Part shown: piece after piece, positions 1 through 9,276 of the stretch
How positions within the stretch are numbered: the first letter of the stretch is position 1
Layout of the letters: each line of letters opens with the position of its first letter
Source of the DNA: Mesorhizobium carmichaelinearum
Lineage (GTDB): Bacteria > Pseudomonadota > Alphaproteobacteria > Rhizobiales > Rhizobiaceae
Length of the DNA: 64,000 nt
Assembly (NCBI RefSeq): GCF_900199455.1
Contig: NZ_FZQR01000004.1
Coordinates: 186,001 to 250,000, forward strand
Direction of reading: 5' to 3'
Notes under the pieces: model-generated
Told to the model about the DNA's origin: nothing
The model's database searches: none
Seen by the model: the letters and a program-made list of their open reading frames with translations, nothing else
Position numbers and translations under genes: made by a program

Positions 1-1733
1 CGCGAGTCACAAAGGCTGTCGAAGCGCTCGATCTGAAAGACAAGGACGGCGTTTCGCCAGACCTGTCGCGCATTGCCGTCGAACCGCCGCGCGACGCCAG
101 CCATGGCGATCTCGCGACCAATGCGGCGATGGTGCTGGCCAAACCCACCGGGCAGAACCCGCGCGCGCTGGCCGAGAGGCTGGCGCTGGCGCTGCGCGAT
201 GATAAGGATGTCGCCGCCGCAGAGGTTGCCGGCCCCGGCTTCGTCAATCTCCGGCTCAAGGACGGTTTCTGGCAGGCGCATCTGTCGGCGCTTCTGAGCG
301 AGGGCCGCAATTACGGCCGCTCGAAGGTCGGTGCCGGCAGGAAAACCAATGTCGAATATGTCTCGGCCAACCCGACAGGCCCGATGCATGTCGGCCATTG
401 CCGGGGCGCGGTTGTCGGTGATGCGCTCGCCAATCTGATGGCGTTTGCCGGCTACGACGTGACCAAGGAATATGTCATCAACGATGCCGGCGGACAGATC
501 GACGTGCTCGGTCGGTCGGTCATACTGCGGTACCGGGAGGCGCTCGGCGACGAGATCGGCGAGATTCCGACCGGCCTTTATCCAGGCGATTATCTGGTTC
601 CTCTCGGCCAGGCGCTGGCGAAAGAGTTCGGCCGCGGCTTACTCCAAATGCCCGAGGATGAGGCGCTGGCCATTGTCAAAGACCGCGCGATCGACGCGAT
701 GATGGCGATGATCCGCGAGGATCTGGCGCTGCTCAACGTGCATCACGACGTGTTCTTCTCCGAGCGCACGCTGCATGCCGACAATGCCAGGAAGATCCGT
801 TTGGCGATCAACGACCTGACGCTGAAGGGCCACATCTACAAAGGCAAGCTGCCGCCGCCCAAGGGCGAGAAGCCGGACGACTGGGAAGACCGCGAGCAGA
901 CGCTGTTCCGCTCGACGGCGGTCGGCGACGACATGGACCGGGCGCTGGTCAAGTCGGACGGATCGTTCACCTATTTCGCCGCCGATGTGGCGTATCTGAA
1001 GGACAAGGTCGATCGCGGCTTCGTCGACCTGATCTATGTGCTCGGCGCCGACCATGGCGGCTATGTCAAGCGTCTGGAAGCGCTGGCGCGGGCAATCGCC
1101 GGCAACGAGGTCAAGCTCACTGTCCTGCTGTGCAATCTGGTCAAGTTGTTTCGCGAGGGTGAGCCGGTCCGAATGGGAAAAAGGGCTGGGAATTTCGTCA
1201 CGGCGCGGGAAGTCATTGAAGAGGTGGGCCGCGACGCGGTGCGCTTCATGATGCTGTTCCGCAAGAATGATGCGCCGCTCGACTTCGATTTCGCCAAGGT
1301 CACCGAGCAGTCCAAGGACAATCCGGTGTTTTATGTGCAGTACGCCTCGGCGCGCTGCCATTCGGTGTTCCGGCAGGCAGGCGAGCAATTGGGCGAGGCG
1401 AATTTCGATCGCAAAAGCCTGGCTGCCGCGACGGCTTCGCTCAAAGACGAGGGTGAGATCGGCCTGATCCGCAAGCTCGCGGAATATCCGCGCCTGATCG
1501 AGTCCGCCGCTCTTGCGCTGGAGCCGCATAGGCTGGCATTTTATCTCTATGATCTGGCTTCCAGTTTCCACGGACACTGGAACCGGGGCACGGATAATCC
1601 GGACTTACGTTTTGTTAAGGTTAACGACCGACAATTGACGCATGCCAGACTAGGGCTGGTGCAGGCTGTTTCGGACGTTCTGACGTCCGGCCTGACGCTG
1701 ATCGGGGCCGCCGCGCCCACCGAAATGCGTTAG
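1..1733 (+). CDS. argS: Arginyl-tRNA synthetase, 5' end outside window
   Basis: Class I aminoacyl-tRNA synthetase that charges tRNA-Arg in the cytoplasm. The open frame is already running at the left edge (first whole codon at base 3), so the true start lies upstream. Visible features are the HIGH-type signature ([10 protein letters not shown], about base 370), a KMSKS-like loop (VRMGKRAG, about base 1168) and the DALR anticodon-binding domain to the stop ([21 protein letters not shown]). Only a short N-terminal stretch is missing by family length. The SPOR-domain gene follows after about 100 bases, a common order in rhizobia. Identification is secure. Confidence 0.97.
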   Translation, partial: RVTKAVEALDLKDKDGVSPDLSRIAVEPPRDASHGDLATNAAMVLAKPTGQNPRALAERLALALRDDKDVAAAEVAGPGFVNLRLKDGFWQAHLSALLSEGRNYGRSKVGAGRKTNVEYVSANPTGPMHVGHCRGAVVGDALANLMAFAGYDVTKEYVINDAGGQIDVLGRSVILRYREALGDEIGEIPTGLYPGDYLVPLGQALAKEFGRGLLQMPEDEALAIVKDRAIDAMMAMIREDLALLNVHHDVFFSERTLHADNARKIRLAINDLTLKGHIYKGKLPPPKGEKPDDWEDREQTLFRSTAVGDDMDRALVKSDGSFTYFAADVAYLKDKVDRGFVDLIYVLGADHGGYVKRLEALARAIAGNEVKLTVLLCNLVKLFREGEPVRMGKRAGNFVTAREVIEEVGRDAVRFMMLFRKNDAPLDFDFAKVTEQSKDNPVFYVQYASARCHSVFRQAGEQLGEANFDRKSLAAATASLKDEGEIGLIRKLAEYPRLIESAALALEPHRLAFYLYDLASSFHGHWNRGTDNPDLRFVKVNDRQLTHARLGLVQAVSDVLTSGLTLIGAAAPTEMR

Positions 1734-1836
1734 GTTTGACTAAAAAACCTGTCACCTTTTGCCCACATTGCGCTGGTAAGGGCCAACCCTGCGCGACGTC
1801 CATGGCGTCCGAATGAGTGCGAGTTCGGGAACAATA

Positions 1837-4800
1837 ATGGCAGACAGAACCCAGCTGAGAGTAGCCGACAACAACGATATCGCTGACGATGATCCGTTCG
1901 CGGAACTGACCAGGATCATGGGATTCGATCCACGCCAGCCGGTCAAGCAGCAGGCGCGGGTCGAGCCGCAGGTCGCTGCCGCCACTCAATCCGTGCAAGA
2001 GGACGATTTCGATATCGACCTCGAAAAGGAATTGATGGGCGACTTCGACGCTGGCGTTGCCGCTCCGGTTGTCGATGCTCATGAGCCGGCATTCGAAACG
2101 GCGGCCGTGCATGCGGCTGACGACGATCTTGCGCCGTCGCTCGACGACGATTTCCATCTGGACTTCACGGGTGTCGATGATCAGGGGCTCGTCGCCAGCC
2201 ATGCCGATCTCGGCGCAGCCGAAACCGCGCCATCCGTCGAACCCGCCTTCGACGCCGATTTCGACAATGCCGTCGCGAGTTCGCTCGATGACGTTTCGCC
2301 CTTCGAGGACGATCTGCCGATCGAGGAAGAACTCGCTGCGTCGCTCGATCAGGATTTCCGCATCGAGGACCATGCCGTCGAGATCGAGGACGAGGCCGTA
2401 GAGGCCCAGCATGCCATTGCCGAAGGGCCGATGGCTGTCGAGCCGGCCCCTGAACATGAATTCGATGATGCGGTCGCGCTTTCGCTCGAAGACGAGCTGA
2501 TGCTTGACGGCCATTCTGCGGATCAGCGCCATGTGGCTGCGGCCGCGGTTGATGATCCGGAGCCGGTGCTGGCGGCCGCGAACGAGGCCGAGGCGATTTC
2601 CGACGAGGATTTCGACGGTCGCTTCGAGGCCGCCATGGCGGATGTCGACATGGATTTCGACGTTCATGCGGACGAGCCAGTGGCCTTCGATGCGGCGCAA
2701 GCGGACGACGCGATCGCCGTTGCTGAGGACACTAGGGAAGAGTTCTCGAGCTCCGAAGCCGCTTCGGAAGATGATTTCGATCTGAACCTGGACGACGCGT
2801 TCGCCGAGCCTGCCGAAGAGCCGGTCGCCGAGGTCGCGGCCGCCGCGGTCCAGCCGATAGCTCCGGCAACGCCGGCAGACGTCATGGCCGAGCCGGCGCC
2901 GGCCCCCATGGCGGACGAACGCAGCCTCGAAGACGAGTTGAACGCGCTGCTAGGCGCCATGACGGCGCGCACGCTGCCTTCGGCCAAGGAGCCTGTCGTG
3001 GCTCAGCCCGTCTTCGCTCAGCCTGTCGCGGCTCAGCCGGCTGCTGCTCCCGCTCAGTCGTATGCTGCTCCATATGCTGTCGCGCCTGCAAAAGCCGCCG
3101 AGGAACCGGCCGATCTTGCCGGCGATCTGGACTGGGATCTCGATGAGCAAGCGCCCGAGGATCTGCATGCCTCCAGTGCCGCTCAGGATACCGATCTCGA
3201 CAATCTGCTGCTCGACGAACTTCAGGGCCAGGATCCTGGTTCGGATGCCGCTGATCATCTCGATGTCGATTTCGACAATGATGCGTTCGACGCAGCCCTG
3301 GCTAGGAGCCTAGATCCGCGCGACGAGCCTGCCTCCCGGCAGGATCAGGCCGATTCCCTCGATTGGCTGGCCGAACGCTCCGCGCCGACGGAGCCGACCC
3401 GTTCGTGGAGCCGCGTGACACCGGTTCCCCAGCAGCCGGCATTCGCCGCGCAGCCGGCCGCTTCGATGGCGGCCAGGACCGCTGCGCCTGAAGTGGCCCC
3501 AGCAGTGGCCGTGGTGCCGTCCTATCGTGCGCCCGAACCGGTTGCGGTTGCGCCGGTCGCGGCTGCTCCCTATGCGGCCCCCGCATCCGCGCCGCAGCCG
3601 CGACAGTCCTCGCGCTATGAAGAGATGCCCGATGTCGAAACGGTCGATGTGCCGGAGCGCGTCGTGGCGTTGGCGGATGATCTCGACATTCCGGAACTGC
3701 ATTTCGAGGAAGACGAGCCGGCCACCGCTGGTTATGACGATCTCGACGCCGAGTTCGCCAGCCTTCTGACGGAAATGAATTCGGTGGAAGTCGCGCCGGC
3801 TCCCGCTGCACCCGCAAGCAGCGCTGCCTATGCCGACGAATCCTACAATGCTGGATTCACTTCGGGCTATCAGGCGCCGGCATATGAAGCGCCCAAGCCA
3901 GCCTTCCAGCCGGAAGCACGGACCTACGCGGCGCGGCCGGCGGAAACGCCCGCGCGCACAGCGGCGAATACAGGCTATGCCGATGCCGCCGACGGCTTCG
4001 ATCTCGATAATTTGCCGGGCAGCCAACCGGTCTCGCAGGCCGACGATTTCACCGTCGATGAACTCGACTACGATCCTGAGTTGGACGAGGCGATGTCCGT
4101 TCCGGGTCTCGGCGAGCGGCAAGCGGCCAAGCCGTCGGGCCGTCGTGGCCTGTTCATCGCCGCGATTGTCGGCGCCGTGGCGGTGGCGGGCGGCCTTGGT
4201 GCCTTTGCTCTGTCTTTCGGCGGCAAGGGTGGCAGCGAAGCGCCTGTCATCGTCAAGGCCGACAATTCGCCGATCAAAGTCAAGCCGGAAAATCCGGGCG
4301 GCACCGTGGTGCCGAACCAGGACAACAAGGTCTACGACGCCGTGGTCAAGGGCGCGAAGCCCGCCGAGCCGGTGCAGCAGAAACTTGTCACCAACACCGA
4401 AGTCCCGGTGGATGTGCAGGCGAAGGATCCGGCCCGTGCCGTCGATCTTTCCGCTGATCAGGGTGCTGCCGTTGGCGGAACCGACGACGGCAATGCCGCG
4501 CCGACCGCAGGTGCCGCACCGGCCGCCAACGCAACGCCGGCCGACAATGCGGCGGCGCCCGCGCCCAAGTCCGAGGATCGCATCGCGCAGGTGCTGCAGG
4601 ATGCCGACAAGGGCACCAACACCGACGTCGTCGCCGTTGCGCCGCGCAAGGTGAGGACCATGGTGGTGAAATCGGACGGCTCGCTGGTGCCACGCGAGGA
4701 TCCGGCACCGGCTGTGCCGCAGGTGGCTGCCGCTGAACCAACCGATCCGGCGCCGCAGCATGTCGCGCCGTCCGCCGATGCCGATCAGACCGGCACGGTG

Positions 4801-5253
4801 GCGCCCGCCGCCGCCCAGTTGGACGACGAGCCAGCCCTCAAGCCGGCAGCCAAACCGGCCAAGGCCGAGGCCAAGGCGCAATCGGCTAACACGCCGGCAA
4901 AGGTCGCGATCGCGCCGCAGCGTCCGTCCGACCAGCCGGTCGACGTCGTCGGCGAGGTCAAGCCCGATCAGGTCGCGTCCATCGATCCGGCAACGACGGC
5001 GACTGGCGGTGGTTCGTGGTCGATGCAGGTTGCTTCGCAGCCGACGGTGGAAAGCGCCCAGTCGACCTACCAGGACCTGCAACGCCGCTACGGCAGCGTG
5101 CTTGCCGGGCGCACCGCCAACATCGTCAAGGCCGAGATCGCCGGCAAGGGCACGTTCTACCGCGTCCGCGTCGTAGCCCAGTCGCGCAACGATGCCATCA
5201 ATCTGTGCACCAGCTACAAGGCTGCCGGCGGCAATTGCTTCGTGTCGCGTTAG
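1837..5253 (+). CDS. Very large acidic SPOR-domain membrane protein
   Basis: Predicted single-pass inner-membrane protein of about 1138 residues. Residues 1-765 are an acidic, Ala/Pro/Asp/Glu-rich cytoplasmic region with recurring short motifs (DFDNAVASSLDD, EFDDAVALSLED, FDAALARSLD, LDNLLLDEL, LDAEFASLLTEM). A membrane segment follows at about 770-795, then a Pro/Ala-rich periplasmic linker. The C-terminal SPOR domain (about 1060-1138, from WSMQVASQP) is of the type that binds denuded septal peptidoglycan. The ATG at 1837 is preferred because GGGAA precedes it; an in-frame ATG at 1813 adds eight residues but has a poor ribosome site. The argS-SPOR-nagZ-scpAB order supports a cell envelope or division role. 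The SPOR domain is clear; the long acidic part has no recognised function. Confidence 0.88.
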   Translation: MADRTQLRVADNNDIADDDPFAELTRIMGFDPRQPVKQQARVEPQVAAATQSVQEDDFDIDLEKELMGDFDAGVAAPVVDAHEPAFETAAVHAADDDLAPSLDDDFHLDFTGVDDQGLVASHADLGAAETAPSVEPAFDADFDNAVASSLDDVSPFEDDLPIEEELAASLDQDFRIEDHAVEIEDEAVEAQHAIAEGPMAVEPAPEHEFDDAVALSLEDELMLDGHSADQRHVAAAAVDDPEPVLAAANEAEAISDEDFDGRFEAAMADVDMDFDVHADEPVAFDAAQADDAIAVAEDTREEFSSSEAASEDDFDLNLDDAFAEPAEEPVAEVAAAAVQPIAPATPADVMAEPAPAPMADERSLEDELNALLGAMTARTLPSAKEPVVAQPVFAQPVAAQPAAAPAQSYAAPYAVAPAKAAEEPADLAGDLDWDLDEQAPEDLHASSAAQDTDLDNLLLDELQGQDPGSDAADHLDVDFDNDAFDAALARSLDPRDEPASRQDQADSLDWLAERSAPTEPTRSWSRVTPVPQQPAFAAQPAASMAARTAAPEVAPAVAVVPSYRAPEPVAVAPVAAAPYAAPASAPQPRQSSRYEEMPDVETVDVPERVVALADDLDIPELHFEEDEPATAGYDDLDAEFASLLTEMNSVEVAPAPAAPASSAAYADESYNAGFTSGYQAPAYEAPKPAFQPEARTYAARPAETPARTAANTGYADAADGFDLDNLPGSQPVSQADDFTVDELDYDPELDEAMSVPGLGERQAAKPSGRRGLFIAAIVGAVAVAGGLGAFALSFGGKGGSEAPVIVKADNSPIKVKPENPGGTVVPNQDNKVYDAVVKGAKPAEPVQQKLVTNTEVPVDVQAKDPARAVDLSADQGAAVGGTDDGNAAPTAGAAPAANATPADNAAAPAPKSEDRIAQVLQDADKGTNTDVVAVAPRKVRTMVVKSDGSLVPREDPAPAVPQVAAAEPTDPAPQHVAPSADADQTGTVAPAAAQLDDEPALKPAAKPAKAEAKAQSANTPAKVAIAPQRPSDQPVDVVGEVKPDQVASIDPATTATGGGSWSMQVASQPTVESAQSTYQDLQRRYGSVLAGRTANIVKAEIAGKGTFYRVRVVAQSRNDAINLCTSYKAAGGNCFVSR

Positions 5254-5272
5254 ACGACGTTCAACCGTTCAA

Positions 5273-5305
5273 AGCCGGCGCGGCCCCAGGTCGCGCCGGC
5301 TTTTT
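5273..5305 (+). terminator. Rho-independent terminator after the SPOR gene
   Basis: A perfect 10-bp stem (AGCCGGCGCG / CGCGCCGGCT) with a 9-base loop is followed by a run of five T. It begins 20 bases after the SPOR gene stop, so that gene probably ends its transcript here and nagZ needs its own promoter. Confidence 0.85.
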
Positions 5306-5352
5306 CATGTGCCCAGCGTTTTTCATGTGCCGGGCGTTTTTCATGTGGAAGC
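5301..5352 (+). repeat. Three direct copies of an 18-base unit
   Basis: TTTTTCATGTG occurs at 5301-5311, 5319-5329 and 5337-5347, an exact 18-base period. The spacers are related (CCCAGCG, CCGGGCG, then GAAGC). The first copy starts in the T-run of the terminator. It looks like local slippage duplication of the terminator tail; no function is evident. Confidence 0.7.
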
Positions 5353-5422
5353 ATTTCTGGCGTTGGACCGCATGTGCTCCCCGACGATTCCCTTTAACCG
5401 CGCGAAGCCCTAGACTCCTGAT

Positions 5423-6442
5423 ATGACCGAATCAAAATCCATGATCCTCGGCTGTGCCGGGAAATCGCTCACCCGCGAAGAAATCAACTTCTATCGCAAT
5501 GAATGCCCATGGGCCTTCATCCTGTTTGCCCGCAATATCGGTGAGACCGAGCAGATCCGCGATCTGGTCGCCGAGATGCGCGACTGTATCGGGCGGCCGG
5601 ATGCGCTGGTGTTCATCGACCAGGAAGGCGGCAGGGTGCAACGCCTGCGGCCGCCGCTGGCGCCGAACTATCCGGCCGGCGGGGCGCTTGGCGCGCTGTG
5701 GCGCGACGATCACGACGCCGGCGCCCGGGCAGCTTGGCTGATGGCGCGCCTGCATGCCTTCGACCTGCTGCGCTACGGCATCACGGCGGATTGCCTGCCG
5801 GTGCTCGATGTGCCGATCGAGGGCGCCAGCGACGTCATTGGCGCGCGCGCCTACGGCAAGGAGCCGCGCCCGGTCATTGAACTCGGCCGTGCCGCCGCCG
5901 AAGGTCTGATGTCCGGCGGCGTGCTGCCGGTGATGAAGCACATTCCGGGTCACGGCAGGGCCTTTGCCGACACGCATTTCGAGCTGCCAATAGTCAATGC
6001 CTCGCTCAGCGATCTGCAGCGACATGATTTTGCCCCGTTCCGGGAGCTCAACGACCTGCCGATGGCGATGACCGCGCATGTCGTCTACAGCGCCATCGAC
6101 CCCAACAACCCGGCAACCACATCCGGCAAGGTCATCGACGAGATCATCCGCCGCGACATCGGCTTTGACGGGCTGTTGATGAGCGACGACACCTCGATGA
6201 AGGCACTTTCTGGGGATTTCCCGACAAAGGCGGCCTCGATCCTTGCGGCGGGCTGCGATCTGGTCCTTCACTGCAACGGCGTTTTCGAGGAGATGGCGGG
6301 CATTGCGTCGCGCACCAAGGGGCTTGAGGGCAAGTCGCTGGAGCGTGCAAAGCGGGCACTGACCTATATAAAGAAACACGATGCGGCCGAAGAAGCCGAG
6401 ATACGTGCTGAATTTGCCACCTATTTCGACGCGGTGGCCTAA
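5423..6442 (+). CDS. nagZ: Beta-N-acetylhexosaminidase (glycoside hydrolase family 3)
   Basis: Cytoplasmic muropeptide-recycling enzyme that removes N-acetylglucosamine from GlcNAc-anhydroMur peptides. The 339 residues match the usual NagZ length. The substrate loop with the His/Asp pair is KHIPGHGRAFADTHFE (about residue 173), and the nucleophile region is LLMSDDTSM (about residue 252). No signal peptide is present, as expected. It is followed 20 bases later by scpA, and the nagZ-scpA-scpB-tatABC order is typical of Rhizobiales. In other bacteria NagZ products induce AmpC beta-lactamase; no ampR or ampC is seen here. Confidence 0.95.
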   Translation: MTESKSMILGCAGKSLTREEINFYRNECPWAFILFARNIGETEQIRDLVAEMRDCIGRPDALVFIDQEGGRVQRLRPPLAPNYPAGGALGALWRDDHDAGARAAWLMARLHAFDLLRYGITADCLPVLDVPIEGASDVIGARAYGKEPRPVIELGRAAAEGLMSGGVLPVMKHIPGHGRAFADTHFELPIVNASLSDLQRHDFAPFRELNDLPMAMTAHVVYSAIDPNNPATTSGKVIDEIIRRDIGFDGLLMSDDTSMKALSGDFPTKAASILAAGCDLVLHCNGVFEEMAGIASRTKGLEGKSLERAKRALTYIKKHDAAEEAEIRAEFATYFDAVA

Positions 6443-6462
6443 CGAAGGGAAGTGACAGGGCA

Positions 6463-7305
6463 GTGGCGGAAACATTGGAAAGCAAGGCCGCGAAGGCCGC
6501 ACCGATGGACCGCCTGTGGGCCGAGAATGACGATTCACGCGTCACGGGCGATCCGTCGCTGGTCGTCGACGTGGCCGGCTTCGAAGGTCCGCTCGATCTT
6601 CTCTTGCATCTTGCGCGCACCCAGAAGGTCGATCTGGCGCGCATCTCGATCCTGGCGCTGGTCGAGCAGTATTTGACCTTTGTCGAGACGGCGAGGGCGC
6701 TGCGGCTGGAGCTTGCAGCCGACTATCTGGTGATGGCGGCGTGGCTGGCCTTCCTCAAATCGAAGCTGTTGATCCCCAAGCAGCCGGGCGAAGAGGGCGA
6801 GAGCGGCGAGGAACTGGCGGCGGTGCTGCAATTCCGGCTGAAGCGGCTGGAGGCGATGCGCGAAGCAGCGGCGCGTCTGGTCAACCGCAACCGGCTCGGC
6901 CGCGACGTGTTCGCGCGCGGCATGCCGGAAATGGTCATCATCGAGAAGCGCAACGCCTATTCGGCGTCGCTCTATGATCTCTTGACCGCCTATGCCCAGC
7001 AGCGACAGAAGCAGGCGATCAACAATGTGACCATCGCCAGGCGTGGTGTCTGGTCGCTCAAGGATGCGCGCGACATCCTGACCCGCCTGGTCGGGGCTGT
7101 GAGCGACTGGACGACGCTGGAAAGTTTCCTGATCGTGTACATGACCAGCCCTGAGGAGAGGCGCACGGCGATCGCCAGTTCCTTCGCGGCAACATTGGAA
7201 CTGGTGCGCGACGGCACGATGGATGTGCGCCAGGATCAGACGTTCGCGCCGATTTATCTGCGCGGCCGTGCACCGGCAATCAAGGCAGTCGAGGTGGCAT
7301 CATGA
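6463..7305 (+). CDS. scpA: Segregation and condensation protein A
   Basis: Kleisin subunit of the SMC-ScpAB condensin that organises and segregates the chromosome. At 280 residues it has the characteristic N-terminal motif (GFEGPLDLLLHLAR, about residue 40) and the conserved FLKSKLLIPK segment. It starts at GTG (6463) with GAAGGGA about 12 bases upstream. Its last four bases overlap the ATGA start of scpB, so the two are translationally coupled. Confidence 0.94.
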   Translation: MAETLESKAAKAAPMDRLWAENDDSRVTGDPSLVVDVAGFEGPLDLLLHLARTQKVDLARISILALVEQYLTFVETARALRLELAADYLVMAAWLAFLKSKLLIPKQPGEEGESGEELAAVLQFRLKRLEAMREAAARLVNRNRLGRDVFARGMPEMVIIEKRNAYSASLYDLLTAYAQQRQKQAINNVTIARRGVWSLKDARDILTRLVGAVSDWTTLESFLIVYMTSPEERRTAIASSFAATLELVRDGTMDVRQDQTFAPIYLRGRAPAIKAVEVAS

Positions 7306-8069
7306 GCGAACGCGCCAACGCTTCGGTTATCCCCTTCAAGGTGGATGATGGGCCGGAAGAGGGCGATCTCGACCAGGCGTCCGTCCAGAATTCGGCACAG
7401 AACCCGGCCGAGCGCCTGCATATGGCGGAGGCCGTGCGCATGGCCGAGGCGATTGTCTTCGCCAGCGCCGAACCTGTCAGCGAAAAGCAGCTTGCCGCAC
7501 GCCTTCCCGACGGCATCAACATCGCCCTGGCAATGGCCGAGTTGCAGCAGGTCTACGCCCGGCGAGGCGTCAATCTGGTGCGGGTCGGCGACGCCTGGGC
7601 GTTCCGCACCGCCGGGGATCTCGCCTTCCTGATGAGCCGCGACACGGTGCAGCAGCGCAAGCTGTCGCGCGCCGCGCTCGAAGTGCTGGCGATCATCGCC
7701 TATCACCAGCCGGTGACGCGCGCCGAGATCGAGGACATCCGCGGTGTCGAGACGTCGAAGGGCACGCTGGACACGCTGCTGGAGACGGAATGGGTACGCA
7801 TGCGCGGCCGCCGCAAAACGCCCGGCCGTCCCGTGACCTACGGCACCACCGAAACTTTCCTCGACCATTTCGCGCTCGAGGAAATCCGTGATCTCCCCGG
7901 CATGGAGGAACTGAAGGGGGCCGGCCTGCTATCGGGCCGCATGCCGTCGAACTTCTCCATTCCGCAGCCGCCGGCCGACCCCGACGCGCTGACCGATGAC
8001 GAGGATCCGCTGACCGATATCGATCTCGAGGAACTCGGCCTTTTGACGCCGCGCGTCACGGAAGATTGA
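7302..8069 (+). CDS. scpB: Segregation and condensation protein B
   Basis: Winged-helix partner of ScpA in the SMC condensin. The 255 residues include the conserved stretch LEVLAIIAYHQPVTRAEIE followed by IRGVETSKGTLDTLL (about residues 128-165), diagnostic of ScpB. The C-terminal tail is acidic (DDEDPLTDIDLEELG), as in other rhizobial ScpB proteins. It overlaps scpA by four bases. The 180 bases to tatA hold no further gene. Confidence 0.94.
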   Translation: MSERANASVIPFKVDDGPEEGDLDQASVQNSAQNPAERLHMAEAVRMAEAIVFASAEPVSEKQLAARLPDGINIALAMAELQQVYARRGVNLVRVGDAWAFRTAGDLAFLMSRDTVQQRKLSRAALEVLAIIAYHQPVTRAEIEDIRGVETSKGTLDTLLETEWVRMRGRRKTPGRPVTYGTTETFLDHFALEEIRDLPGMEELKGAGLLSGRMPSNFSIPQPPADPDALTDDEDPLTDIDLEELGLLTPRVTED

Positions 8070-8248
8070 CCGCGGGCGTCTATCAAAAGCGGCTTTACGC
8101 CTTTACATGCGCCGTTTGGTAGCGGGCCGCCTTGCCGAAAATGCGTGACATCCGCCAGCCTTTCATAAACTCTGTCGCGGTTGTGTTTGAATCCCAACGC
8201 GAAAACGCATAGATCATCGCCAGGGAAAACATTCGAGAGAGATTTGCT

Positions 8249-8470
8249 ATGGGTTCATTTTCGATTTGGCACTGGATGATCGTGCTGGTCATCGTGCTTC
8301 TGGTGTTCGGCCGCGGCAAGATTCCGGAGCTGATGGGCGACATGGCCAAGGGCATCAAGAGCTTCAAGAAGGGCATGGCGGACGACGACGTCGCCGAGGA
8401 CAAGCGCACCGTCGAACACCGTGCCGACGAGACCGTTTCGGCCGTGAAGGAAAAGGCCAGCAAGAGCTGA
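8249..8470 (+). CDS. tatA: Sec-independent translocase subunit TatA
   Basis: Small inner-membrane protein that multimerises to form the Tat translocation pore. The 73 residues contain one N-terminal membrane helix ([18 protein letters not shown]), the [20 protein letters not shown] hinge/amphipathic helix, and a charged tail. A GAGAGAG ribosome site lies 8 bases before the ATG. First gene of tatABC. The 179 bases upstream contain no gene and probably hold the promoter, but no clear boxes were recognised. Confidence 0.96.
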   Translation: MGSFSIWHWMIVLVIVLLVFGRGKIPELMGDMAKGIKSFKKGMADDDVAEDKRTVEHRADETVSAVKEKASKS

Positions 8471-8499
8471 GCCAAGAGTTCTAGTCGGAACAGATTGCC

Positions 8500-9276
8500 A
8501 TGTTTGAAGTCGGCTGGACCGAAATGCTGGTGATCGCGATCGTTATGATCGTGGTCGTCGGGCCGAAGGATTTGCCCAACATGCTGCGCACCTTCGGGCG
8601 CACGACGGCGAAGCTGCGTGCCATGGCCGCCGACTTCCAGAAACAATTCAACGAAGCGCTGAAGGAAGCGGAGCTCGACGACGTCAAGAAATCGGTCGAC
8701 GAGCTCAGGGGCCTCAGCCCGGTTGCCGAAATCAAGAAGCAGCTTAATCCGTTCGAGCAGGCGGCGGCCGATGTCCGCGCCGGTGTCGACGCGGCGATGA
8801 AGCCGAAGCCAGCCGCTGATCCGGCAGCGCCCGCCGCTTCGACGCCGCAGGCAGCCGAGCCGCTGAAGAATGGCGCGACGGAAATGCCTGGCGTCAGCGG
8901 GCCAGAGGCCGCGCCGCCAACGCCGATTTTCCCGGCGATGACCGATGAATCGGTGGTCGCGGCATCCACGGAACCCGCCGTGGCGCCGAAGACATCCGCG
9001 GCCAAGAAAGCCGCCAAGGCGGCGCCGGCAGCGAAAGCGCCGTCCAAGGCCGCGACTTCCGCGAAGGCGGTGACTGCAAAAGCCGCACCCGCGCCCAAGG
9101 CGTCGACAAAGGCCGCGACAGCGGCAAAGCCTGAAGCCACCGCCTCGACGAAGCCCGCCGCCGCCAAGGCGGCTGCTGCCAAGGCAACTGCGGCAAAGAC
9201 CGGGGCGAAAGCCGAACCGAAGCCTGCCGCGGCGAAGAAGCCGGTGGCCAAAAAGACGGCTGGAGCCGCCAAGTGA
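8500..9276 (+). CDS. tatB: Sec-independent translocase subunit TatB
   Basis: Part of the TatBC receptor that recognises twin-arginine signal peptides. The N-terminus (MFEVGWTEMLVIAIVMIVVV, then GPKDLPNMLRTFGR) is typical TatB. At 258 residues it is longer than the enterobacterial protein because residues ~100-258 form an Ala/Lys/Pro-rich low-complexity tail (AAKATAAKTGAKAEPKPAAAK-like), as often seen in Rhizobiales. Its TGA overlaps the GTG start of tatC. The tail is the least conserved part and its role is unknown. Confidence 0.95.
   Translation: MFEVGWTEMLVIAIVMIVVVGPKDLPNMLRTFGRTTAKLRAMAADFQKQFNEALKEAELDDVKKSVDELRGLSPVAEIKKQLNPFEQAAADVRAGVDAAMKPKPAADPAAPAASTPQAAEPLKNGATEMPGVSGPEAAPPTPIFPAMTDESVVAASTEPAVAPKTSAAKKAAKAAPAAKAPSKAATSAKAVTAKAAPAPKASTKAATAAKPEATASTKPAAAKAAAAKATAAKTGAKAEPKPAAAKKPVAKKTAGAAK

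Noticed and set aside
3310..5082. 590-codon antisense open frame inside the SPOR gene
   Set aside because: The product is Arg/Gly-rich low complexity without any motif; it is the shadow of the repetitive acidic coding region.
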